From positions 1 to 7,692 of the forward strand of contig CAAEUX010000016.1 of assembly GCA_900759335.1 (NCBI GenBank): 7,692 nt of DNA, read 5' to 3'. Under the pieces are notes generated by a model. It made no database searches and was not told where the DNA came from. It saw only the letters and a program-made list of their open reading frames with translations. The translations under genes were made by a program, and so were the position numbers. Positions 1 to 6,441 of this stretch are shown here, piece after piece. Each line of letters begins with the position of its first letter. The stretch's first letter is position 1. This DNA is from an uncultured Collinsella sp. Its GTDB lineage: Bacteria > Actinomycetota > Coriobacteriia > Coriobacteriales > Coriobacteriaceae.

Positions 1-147
1 CGCGCAAGCCTCGGTTACGCGCTCGGACACGAGCGAGGTGGCGGCGCTGTCCAGGTAGACGAGAGGACGCGCGCCGCCCCGTCCCACCTTCCGCTCCAGA
101 ATGGGATAACGGCCCCGGTCGAGCGGGGTCTTTCTCGGATCAGCCAC
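1..147 (-). CDS. Cysteine desulfurase, SufS-like (N-terminal part, runs off the left edge)
   Basis: Only the first 49 codons are visible. The encoded segment contains RYPILERKV followed by PLVYLDSAATSLVSERV, which matches the N-terminus of SufS-type class V PLP-dependent aminotransferases (family pattern: FPIL, then V, then PLVYLDNAATS). These enzymes take sulfur from cysteine as a persulfide. I chose the GTG at 147-145 as start because a good Shine-Dalgarno (GGAGGAGA) lies about 9 bases upstream, inside the preceding gene. The start overlaps the stop of the MocA-like gene by 8 bases, so the two are probably co-translated. Beside a molybdenum-cofactor nucleotidyltransferase, a role in sulfurating a molybdenum hydroxylase cofactor is plausible (compare NifS4 with XdhC in Rhodobacter capsulatus). 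A general Fe-S assembly role is equally possible. The PLP lysine and active-site cysteine lie outside the window. Confidence 0.72.
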   Translation of the reverse strand, partial: MADPRKTPLDRGRYPILERKVGRGGARPLVYLDSAATSLVSERVTEACA

Positions 148-826
148 AGAGCACCATCTCCTCCGCTCGGGCCAAGTCGGCACGAGTGTCCACATCCTCG
201 AACAGACGGGGGTCGTCGAAGTACACGTGGCGCGCAACCACCTCGCGTCGGGAGCGGAAGAGCGCCCGCGCTCCCTCGTCGCCTTCCAGGGCCAGCAAAT
301 CATCGTACAGCGAGCGATCGAACAGGCAGGGATTACCGTGGGCCCGGTCGTTGGCGGACAGGTAGGCCTGAGCGCGGCCCTGATCGTACTCCCAGACAAG
401 CGCGTTCAGATGAGCCGCCGTCACCCGAGGCTGATCGGCCACCATGACAAGAAGCGCCGTGCAATCCTGGCTGCGAGCGAAACGAACCGCCGCGCGCACC
501 GAGGAGGCCTGGCCGCTCTCCCACTTCCGGTTGCGCACCACAGCGAACGGAACGCTGTCTTCGGCTTCGACGATCGCAGGGGAAGCGCCGGCACCCGCAT
601 CGCCGCCTCCTCCTAAGCACGCGCCGCGCCTAACGAGCCGGGGCAGCATCTCGTTGTGGTAGGCGCCCGTCACCACGACCGCGCAATCGGCGGCGCACCC
701 AAGGGCCGCGTCAAGCGCCCGATCAAGCAGCGTCGCATCCGCAAACGGGGCCAAAAGCTTCGGCGCCCCGAAGCGCCGGGAAGCGCCGGCCGCCAGCACC
801 GCCACGCCTATTTTGGAAAACGCCAT
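140..826 (-). CDS. mocA: MocA-like molybdenum cofactor nucleotidyltransferase
   Basis: A 228-residue protein of the MobA/MocA NTP-transferase fold, predicted to attach CMP (or another NMP) to molybdopterin in the cytoplasm, as required by xanthine-dehydrogenase-type enzymes. Visible motifs in order: nucleotide-binding loop LAAGASRRFGAPKLL (11-25), NRKWESGQASS (99-109), the metal-binding VADQP (129-133), HGNPCLF (163-169), GDEGARALF (182-190) and DVDTRADL (211-218). The HGNP, GDxGAR and DxDT signatures favour MocA over MobA. Residues 66-95 form a glycine/alanine-rich insertion that makes the protein longer than a typical MocA of about 190-200 residues. The ATG at 826 is preceded by AGAGGAGGTG at ideal spacing. 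Its stop overlaps the GTG start of the SufS-like gene. Specificity for CTP over other nucleotides, and the client enzyme, cannot be read from the sequence. Confidence 0.85.
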   Translation of the reverse strand: MAFSKIGVAVLAAGASRRFGAPKLLAPFADATLLDRALDAALGCAADCAVVVTGAYHNEMLPRLVRRGACLGGGGDAGAGASPAIVEAEDSVPFAVVRNRKWESGQASSVRAAVRFARSQDCTALLVMVADQPRVTAAHLNALVWEYDQGRAQAYLSANDRAHGNPCLFDRSLYDDLLALEGDEGARALFRSRREVVARHVYFDDPRLFEDVDTRADLARAEEMVLCG

Positions 827-909
827 GGCGCACCTCCTCTCATCGTCAAGAGGAGTCTAAACCGCCCGACCCTTCCCCACATTCCCCAAAAGGGGTATCC
901 CCCGTAGTT

Positions 910-933
910 TAAGATGCAACATGTTGCATCTTA
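910..933. promoter_or_regulatory. 24-bp perfect palindrome, probable operator upstream of the MocA-like gene
   Basis: The half-site TAAGATGCAACA is followed directly by its exact reverse complement, giving a symmetric element with no spacer. It lies in the 156-bp gap between the end of the Fic gene and the MocA-like start, about 85 bases upstream of that ATG. No T-run follows on either strand, so a dimeric repressor or activator site fits better than a terminator. No convincing -35/-10 pair could be assigned around it. The cognate regulator is unknown. Confidence 0.55.
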
Positions 934-982
934 TGTGCTGCAGAAACCCTTAATGTGCAAAATATTGCCACTTACTTGGCGG

Positions 983-1873
983 CTATCCCAGCAGCGCCAG
1001 GCGTTTGCCGAGCTCCTGGTCCTCCAGCTCGATGACGAGCCGCAGAAGGGCCGTACCGTCGCGGTGCTCCACGTCGCCCACGAAGGCGGCGATGGCGTCG
1101 TAGTAGCGTCGAGCATTCTCGCGGTCGGCCTTGAAGGCGACGGGCGGGAAACCCGCTTCCATGAGCATGAGGTTGAGAAGGGCACGACCCGTGCGGCCGT
1201 TACCGTCGCCGAAAGGGTGGATATCCTCGAACACCAGGTGGAACAGCGCCGCCGTCGCCACGCCCGGGCGCGCCAAAGGCGATACGAGCAGCGCGCCCAT
1301 CAATTCCGGCACGCGGGCGGAAGGGGGCGGGTAGATGGAAGACGAGGTGACGTAGCGCATGTCCCAGCGGTACTCCCCCGGATCGGCCTCTTCCAAATGA
1401 GCGGCAATGAGGCGGTGTACGTCGAAGACGACCTCCTCGGAAAGGGGCGCGCCATCCGCCGCGAGCTTGCGCGCTCGGGCAAAAGCGGCGTCGGCGTCCA
1501 TCACCTCCAGATGGTCGTGCAGCGGCTTGCCGGGAATGGTGAGGTCACGCTCAAGCACCATGGCCGTCTCGGCGAGGGTGAGGCCATTGCCCTCCAGCGC
1601 CGTCGTCGTATGGGCGAATTCCACACGGAACGCCTCGGAGGCGCTCCCCGTCTCGCGGGCCGCATTGAAGCCGTGACGCGCGAGCTCGTCGCGCTTCCGC
1701 ATCAGGCGCTCGAGATCGGGCTCGAGCGCGGCGTCATAGGTCGGCTGCAGCTCGAAACGACGGAGATTGTCCTGATGCCGAGAGAGAAATGCCAGCTGCT
1801 CGTCGGTCACGCCGCACATCTTCTCGTAGCCGGAGGCGTACTCCAACTCCCCCATCTCGTATCGCGCACCCAT
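983..1873 (-). CDS. Fic/DOC family protein (class II Fic, probable AMP-transferase)
   Basis: Fic enzymes transfer AMP, or sometimes another phosphate-containing group, from a nucleotide to a hydroxyl on a target protein. The catalytic motif HPFGDGNGRTGR is complete, about 76 residues before the C-terminus, so the enzyme should be active. The N-terminal half carries the inhibitory helix motif TTALEGNG, which matches [S/T]xxxE[G/N] and places the protein in class II (self-inhibited) with no separate antitoxin needed. The helix before the catalytic motif (LFHLVFEDI) is also typical. From the chosen start the protein has 296 residues. I chose the ATG at 1873 because GGAG lies 4 bases upstream. 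In-frame ATGs at 1888 and 1912 are alternatives, and the frame stays open to 2056, but that extension lacks Fic-like sequence and contains a hairpin. The sequence TAGAAT just upstream (about 1911-1916, minus) could be a -10 box. The target is unknown, and the link to the neighbouring genes is probably incidental. Confidence 0.85.
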   Translation of the reverse strand: MGARYEMGELEYASGYEKMCGVTDEQLAFLSRHQDNLRRFELQPTYDAALEPDLERLMRKRDELARHGFNAARETGSASEAFRVEFAHTTTALEGNGLTLAETAMVLERDLTIPGKPLHDHLEVMDADAAFARARKLAADGAPLSEEVVFDVHRLIAAHLEEADPGEYRWDMRYVTSSSIYPPPSARVPELMGALLVSPLARPGVATAALFHLVFEDIHPFGDGNGRTGRALLNLMLMEAGFPPVAFKADRENARRYYDAIAAFVGDVEHRDGTALLRLVIELEDQELGKRLALLG

Positions 1874-1984
1874 GCCACTCCGTCTCATACCGCCGGCCTT
1901 GTCTTGATCCATTCTAGCGAACGGCAGCGCGGAAAGCCCAACCCGTTGTTGGGCGCACGGCATTTCCACGGGCAGAAACGCGAA

Positions 1985-2009
1985 GCGGCGGCCCACATGG
2001 AGCCGCCGC
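1985..2009 (-). terminator. GC-rich hairpin, possible terminator after fdhD
   Basis: Arms of 8 bp (GCGGCGGC and GCCGCCGC) surround a 9-base loop, in which CC and GG can pair further. The hairpin starts about 50 bases past the fdhD stop in the direction of transcription. The downstream tract is only weakly T-rich (TTCGCGTTTCT), so termination strength is uncertain. It also lies upstream of the Fic start and separates the two transcription units. Confidence 0.4.
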
Positions 2010-2059
2010 GAAGGGAGGGATATCGTAAACGTCAATCGAAAATAGCGCATCCCCAACAG

Positions 2060-2941
2060 CTAGGTGTCCAATCCTGCATAAATTGTTGCAGACGATCCCG
2101 CAACATACCCCATTAGCAGCATGCCGGAATCATGCGCTGAAGCGATGGCGACATCCGTCGGTCCTGACAAGGAGGCAACGCAGCGGACGCCCAGACGCAA
2201 CGCCTTCGAGAACATTTCACCGCTGATCCGGCCCGTTGTAGTCAAAAGCGCTCCCTGAGCACCGCACCCACTAAGCAGACAATGACCGGCCAGCTTGTCT
2301 AACGTATTGTGGCGCCCGATATCCTCAAAACACGCCAGAAGTTTTCCTTCTCTAAAAAGCGCGGAGCAATGAATACCTCGCGTAGCAGCATATTCGCGTG
2401 CGAATGAGCGCATAGTCTTCATGGCGGCCGTGACTTCCTCGACGATGTGCAGGCTGTCGTTAAGAACCCCTGGGCGCAATCCCTCCCGTCGGAAGCTATT
2501 ACAGCATCGCTCCAAAGAGAGAACCGGACAGTTCAGCGTCTTTCCACCAAAGCCGGAAGACAAGACGGCAACACCAGGCACATCGAACGGCCCAGCCAGA
2601 CGAAAAGAAGCCGTCATCTCTCGCGTATCCAGAGAGCAGGATGCGACATCAGCTAGAGAACCTATCACACCCTCGCTATATAAAAACCCATAGGCAAGCT
2701 CCTCCAGCGCGTTGCTTGAGCACAAGAGCGACACCAATGGTTTGCCATTAACCATTATGTCAAAAGCCCGCTCGCATATTGCGTCGCGCTGCTCTCGACA
2801 AAACATCCCATTTCGATAGCAAAACACCGAAGCGGAGGCGCGAGGGAACACGTCGCTCCCTATCCTTTGGCCCAGCCGATCTCGATCTCCTTCATTTTCG
2901 ACCGCCATAACATCCGCGCTGTTCTCCAACATGCATTTCAT
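2060..2941 (-). CDS. fdhD: FdhD-family formate dehydrogenase accessory sulfurtransferase homolog, lacking the usual cysteine motif
   Basis: FdhD carries sulfur from a cysteine desulfurase (IscS in E. coli) to the Mo/W bis-pterin cofactor and hands the cofactor to the apoenzyme in the cytoplasm. The 293-residue product shows the family blocks in order: ALEELAYGFLYSEGVI (78-93), TRGIHCSA (187-194), EDIGRHNTLDK (206-216), TTGRISGEM (235-243) and SGPTDVAI (259-266). In E. coli FdhD a CxxC motif is essential, and many other homologs keep at least one cysteine in an SGCG loop. Here the equivalent stretch reads SSGFGGK (128-134) with no cysteine. The nearest cysteines are C138, C146 and C147. It may be a cofactor-binding chaperone without classical sulfur transfer, or may use another cysteine. 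The ATG at 2941 has GGAG 7 bases upstream; ATG at codon 4 is an alternative. It follows the AOR-family gene by 26 bases and is the last gene of the operon. Confidence 0.88.
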   Translation of the reverse strand: MKCMLENSADVMAVENEGDRDRLGQRIGSDVFPRASASVFCYRNGMFCREQRDAICERAFDIMVNGKPLVSLLCSSNALEELAYGFLYSEGVIGSLADVASCSLDTREMTASFRLAGPFDVPGVAVLSSGFGGKTLNCPVLSLERCCNSFRREGLRPGVLNDSLHIVEEVTAAMKTMRSFAREYAATRGIHCSALFREGKLLACFEDIGRHNTLDKLAGHCLLSGCGAQGALLTTTGRISGEMFSKALRLGVRCVASLSGPTDVAIASAHDSGMLLMGYVAGSSATIYAGLDT

Positions 2942-2967
2942 AACGCGTCTCCGCCTCTCTTAACGAG

Positions 2968-5016
2968 CTAAGCTGGCAACGCTATGCCATACTCGGATTC
3001 CAGTCGATCAGCAACGTCGGAGAGCCCAAAGGCATCCAAAGAGGATCTCTTGGGGATTCCGGTTTCACGATCAAGTCCCATCTCATCGTAGAACGACATG
3101 AGCAAATTCTCGAAGCGTTCCTTGGTTAAACCGGTTTCGATTTTATAGAAACTGTCATTCACGTTCTCGTCGCTGTATTCCTGATACACTTCGTCGAAGA
3201 GCGCATCGTCTTCACGGGTTACGCCCTGCCGCGTCAGGATCGACCGCTCGAGCAGGTACATGCGCTGACCGAACTCTTCCTCGATCTCTTTGGTGATCTC
3301 ACGCCCCGTCACCGCCTTCATCAGTTTCCAATTGACAAAGTAGTCACCCTGGTGGTTCTCGGCATAATTGCTGTAATTGCCCACGTTAAGCCAGGCAATA
3401 TAGCAGTAGATGAGGCTGTCCTCCATACATTTATACGCGTTGCTCCATTTCACAAACGGAGCCGTCGTTTCGCTGTCCCACTTCCAATTCATGATATCTT
3501 GAATAGTTTCTGTATTACCGAAAAGGGTCATAGAGTTCGCATCGATGAGGTCGAAATACTCAGGGGACTGGTTCTCCATAATGCTGGGGTCGATTCCAAA
3601 AAGCAAAAACGTGTCGCCGCCTGGACACCGCGCGTCCACTGCGCAGAGGTTCGAAGTTGCCACACGCAGAAATCCTGGCACGAGATAGGCTCCCGGCAAA
3701 TACCAGCCTGCACTTCCACCTCCATTGTGGCGAGGGCTCTTTCGAATCCCGCGAATCGCCCGATAATGATAGATAGATTCCGGCGTTCCCACGAAATCCT
3801 CGAGGAAGTATCTCCAGCCGTTGGCAATGGCGTCTCCCACCGGTGTCGAGCGATAAGCAATCTGGGTCAGCAAGCTTTCGGTAAAAGCCTCCGTCCCCAT
3901 CTCGCTCCAATCGATGCCGGTGTTCTCCTCCGTCAAGATTTCCGTGGCGTACAACGGATCGAGTCCGGCAAACCACATCGTCGAATCGCTGAGACCGAGC
4001 CGCTCTTGCAGATTTAATCGAGCGTAATGGGTACGACCAACCGACTCGCCCGTTTTTGCCACCTCGGCAGCAAGAGCGATCGTCTCGGTGCATTTCAGGT
4101 TGCCCATGCCCATCCTGAATCCGTCGCTGAAGTGCACCGAATACCCGCAGCCTCCGATAGGGCACGAGTAGCAGGAGGAATAGCCAACATGAGTAGTGGC
4201 GTTTTCCTGCTTCGATTCCTTGTACAGGGCCGTGTCCCGCAGCGGCAACACACCAATATAGGAGCCGAGCAGCGCACTGGGCGGCAAACCTTCTTCGTTG
4301 TAAAGCTTTCGCGTGGTAAGGTCTTGGGTGTACCTCACGAGCTCGAGAAGACCCTCGGGATCAGCAACCTTCACCGACCCCGTTCCACGCACCACGATGG
4401 CCTTAAGATTCTTTGAGCCCATTACGGCCCCGAACGATCCCATTCCAGTAACACTCGAGTCATCGGTGAGGATGGTCGAGTGTATCGTCAAATGCTCGCC
4501 AGCGGGCCCGATCGAGGCAATGCGCGCTTTATCCCCATGGCGCTTCCAAAGCTCTTGCTGAACCTGGAAGTTATCCTGCCCCCACAAACTTCGGGCGTCC
4601 CTTATCTCGACCGTGTCGTTGTTTATCACGAGATACACGGGATTCGGGGCCTTCCCCTTGAAGATAATGCCATCGTAACCGGCGAACTTCAGCTCGGGTG
4701 CAAAGGCGCCCCCGAAACTGCTGCGAGCGTAGGAGCCTTGATCGGGATACCCCACAGGCGAAACGCCCTGGACAACCGTCCTCCCTCCATCCAACATCGT
4801 TCCCGTTAAGGGACCAGTCAAGAATGTAAGCACATTTTCGGGATCAAGCGCACCGGCGGTAGGAGGACACTCCGTCCAGTGGATGTACGCTCCCAGTCCT
4901 CTTCCGCCTATCCATTTCTCGAGGTCGTAATCTGTCGTTGGAATTCTGTCGATCGCTCCATTTGTCAGATCTATTTTCAGTATGGTTCCAACATAACCAT
5001 AAAGCTCTTCGGCCAT
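2968..5016 (-). CDS. Aldehyde:ferredoxin oxidoreductase family protein (W/Mo-pterin enzyme)
   Basis: A 682-residue catalytic subunit, predicted to hold a bis-pterin tungsten or molybdenum centre plus one [4Fe-4S] cluster and to interconvert an aldehyde and a carboxylate or a related substrate. N-terminal pterin-binding domain signatures: GGRGLGAY (37-44), GPLTGT (68-73), SSFGGAFAPELKFAGYDGII (99-118), IGPAGE (169-174) and GMGSFGAVMGSKNLKAIVVRG (191-211). Probable cluster ligands are C282, C285 and C290 (CYSCPIGGC) with C538 in EDSLIYC. The third spacing is x4, where Pyrococcus furiosus AOR has x3. E311 may correspond to its active-site glutamate. Residues 421-467, where classical AORs have a conserved histidine-containing block, are divergent, so the substrate is probably not a standard one. 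There is no signal peptide. The start has AGGAG 4-6 bases upstream. The pairing with a Tat iron-sulfur subunit recalls YdhV with the Ydh ferredoxins of E. coli. Confidence 0.9.
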   Translation of the reverse strand: MAEELYGYVGTILKIDLTNGAIDRIPTTDYDLEKWIGGRGLGAYIHWTECPPTAGALDPENVLTFLTGPLTGTMLDGGRTVVQGVSPVGYPDQGSYARSSFGGAFAPELKFAGYDGIIFKGKAPNPVYLVINNDTVEIRDARSLWGQDNFQVQQELWKRHGDKARIASIGPAGEHLTIHSTILTDDSSVTGMGSFGAVMGSKNLKAIVVRGTGSVKVADPEGLLELVRYTQDLTTRKLYNEEGLPPSALLGSYIGVLPLRDTALYKESKQENATTHVGYSSCYSCPIGGCGYSVHFSDGFRMGMGNLKCTETIALAAEVAKTGESVGRTHYARLNLQERLGLSDSTMWFAGLDPLYATEILTEENTGIDWSEMGTEAFTESLLTQIAYRSTPVGDAIANGWRYFLEDFVGTPESIYHYRAIRGIRKSPRHNGGGSAGWYLPGAYLVPGFLRVATSNLCAVDARCPGGDTFLLFGIDPSIMENQSPEYFDLIDANSMTLFGNTETIQDIMNWKWDSETTAPFVKWSNAYKCMEDSLIYCYIAWLNVGNYSNYAENHQGDYFVNWKLMKAVTGREITKEIEEEFGQRMYLLERSILTRQGVTREDDALFDEVYQEYSDENVNDSFYKIETGLTKERFENLLMSFYDEMGLDRETGIPKRSSLDAFGLSDVADRLESEYGIALPA

Positions 5017-5075
5017 GACTCTCCTATCTTTGCTCCTGATAACGGTTGCAGTTTTCTCGCAACATCCAGCGTTGG

Positions 5076-6104
5076 CTACTTTTCCTCGTCGGTGCCCTCC
5101 AGCCAGTAGTCAACATAGGCGACCAAAGTAACGCTTCCGATTTTCGAAGGGTCATCAATGGCGAATGGCGCACTGATGTCCATGACATGGTGCAACGTCT
5201 GCCGATAGACTCGCTCCTCGCTGCTACCGAGAGGATTTCCGTCGGAATCGAAGAACTCGCAATGGAACGCGACCTTGAGCGATCCCCCCTCGGCAGCATC
5301 CCATGAGCCTTTGACCTCGACGCCTTCGTCGGTTTTAGCCACGAGCCAGTCGTCCCGAAGAATGACACGGCCGCCATAGGGCCCCGAGAAATCTCTGTTG
5401 ATGGGAATATCCAGCGCATTGGGATCAGCCGCCACCTCTGCCCCGGGGTCGTAGTCGTCTCCAGGCTTGTTGATCGTATACGTTTTCCAGGACAGCATGG
5501 ACGCCCCAATGGGACAGTGGACTACACACTGAGGATCCCCTCCGCATAGGTCGCACTTAAAGCACGTGTTCGTGTCGGGATTGTATTTGATGCGCGACGA
5601 CTGGTAGACGTCCGAAGTCCGAGAGCTGAATACGCAGGCTTTGAGACAGGTTTGGCAGCCGACACAAGTTTCCTGATCGATCACCCTCGCTCCTGTCGAT
5701 TCGTCGACATGGAGAGCCCCCGTCGGACAAGCCAGCAAGCATTTCGGGTCATCGCATTGTTGGCAATAGAGAACATCAACGATGTGCCCCTTGTAAATAT
5801 CCTTAGAAACAGAGTTTCTGGCACGCTCGGGATTTATCACGCCCTCGTGGGTCAACGAACAGGCAATCTCGCATGTTCTGCATCCCGAACATATTTCTGA
5901 CATATGAGTCACATGGCCTATAGCTTTGGGCGTACCGCTGTCCGCCATTGGCGCATTCTTCGTGGGAGAACACCCGGCGAGGATGCTGCCGGCAAAAGCA
6001 CCTCCCGTCAGAAGTCCGGCCCCCGTGAAAAATTGGCGTCGCGATAGGCCCTCTCGCCCCCTCTCGTCTTCGCAACGAACTGCAACTTCGCTCTTTACGC
6101 TCAT
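5076..6104 (-). CDS. Tat-exported iron-sulfur lipoprotein, four [4Fe-4S] motifs, electron-transfer subunit
   Basis: A 342-residue protein in three parts. First, a twin-arginine signal, SRRQFF (21-26), with a hydrophobic stretch and a lipobox LAGC (42-45), indicating export in folded form and lipid attachment at C45. Second, a DmsB/NrfC-like ferredoxin domain with four cysteine sets: C72/75/78/82, C114/117/122/126, C147/150/153/157 and C184/187/193/197, with C181 as an extra. These could hold four [4Fe-4S] clusters as an electron wire. Third, residues about 205-342 form a beta-rich domain without cysteine sets. It contains VKGSW, FFDSDGNPLGSS and APF segments that resemble the FxLYD/Ig-like extracellular domain; this is a pattern match by eye. 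The start has tandem AGGAG-type sites (AAGGAGATGAGGAGAT). It is the first gene of the operon, 59 bases before the AOR-family gene, whose redox partner it should be. No membrane cytochrome or quinol-oxidising subunit is encoded here. Confidence 0.88.
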   Translation of the reverse strand: MSVKSEVAVRCEDERGREGLSRRQFFTGAGLLTGGAFAGSILAGCSPTKNAPMADSGTPKAIGHVTHMSEICSGCRTCEIACSLTHEGVINPERARNSVSKDIYKGHIVDVLYCQQCDDPKCLLACPTGALHVDESTGARVIDQETCVGCQTCLKACVFSSRTSDVYQSSRIKYNPDTNTCFKCDLCGGDPQCVVHCPIGASMLSWKTYTINKPGDDYDPGAEVAADPNALDIPINRDFSGPYGGRVILRDDWLVAKTDEGVEVKGSWDAAEGGSLKVAFHCEFFDSDGNPLGSSEERVYRQTLHHVMDISAPFAIDDPSKIGSVTLVAYVDYWLEGTDEEK

Positions 6105-6272
6105 ATCTCCTCATCTCCTTTATCGGGTCGTGCAACGAACCGCACTTGAAACGCTCCAAACAATTAGCCGCACACCGAAGCCTTACCGCACCCCCTTACT
6201 ATGCGACCCTCGACGGACTTGGAGCAATCGCCCTCAGTTTAGGAGACGCAGAAGCGCCAAGTAGTAGCTGCC

Positions 6273-6314
6273 GCTACAAAAGAATTCGCCCACTTTGTAG
6301 CAAACGATACAAAG
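6273..6314. promoter_or_regulatory. Clustered inverted repeats of a TACAAA half-site, candidate operator
   Basis: Three copies of one half-site alternate in orientation: GCTACAAA (6273-6280), TTTGTAGC (6294-6301) and TACAAAG (6308-6314). The first and second form 8-bp arms with a 13-base spacer. CTTTGTA (6293-6299) and TACAAAG (6308-6314) form 7-bp arms with an 8-base spacer, a 22-bp element of the size bound by Crp/Fnr-type dimers. A further GTAGC at 6264-6268 pairs with GCTAC at 6273-6277. The position between the divergent genes fits control by the adjacent regulator, including autoregulation. This is inference; the motif does not match the E. coli FNR or CRP consensus. Confidence 0.5.
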
Positions 6315-6441
6315 CGACCAGGCAAACCATCAGCAACACATCAATCAACTTCGTCTTAATCAGCCGAGACGCCCTCGCATCATTGGCGCCGAGAACGCCG
6401 CATTGCGCCTCCACAACTTCGGCACTATGCTTGGCAGAAAG

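Noticed and set aside
227..616. Plus-strand open frame of 129 codons
   Set aside because: It is antisense to the MocA-like gene and has no domain of its own.
910..933. The palindrome as a Rho-independent terminator of the Fic gene
   Set aside because: There is no T-run after the stem on either strand, the stem is A/T-rich with a minimal loop, and the perfect spacer-free symmetry is more typical of an operator.
1874..2056. N-terminal extension of the Fic reading frame
   Set aside because: The 61 extra residues show no Fic similarity, no good ribosome binding site precedes the ATG at 2056, and the stretch contains the GC hairpin at 1985-2009.
914..2116. Long plus-strand open frame of 400 codons
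   Set aside because: It lies antisense to the Fic gene, is rich in Arg/His/Gly as expected from the opposite strand of high-GC coding DNA, shows no recognisable domain, and the minus strand carries intact Fic motifs.
3352..4017. Plus-strand open frame of 221 codons
   Set aside because: It is antisense to the AOR-family gene, which has clear family motifs. The frame has no ribosome binding site of note and no recognisable domain.
6153..6225. GCTCCAA (6153-6159) and TTGGAGC (6219-6225) inverted repeat
   Set aside because: 7-bp arms 59 bases apart in a 373-base region are expected by chance.
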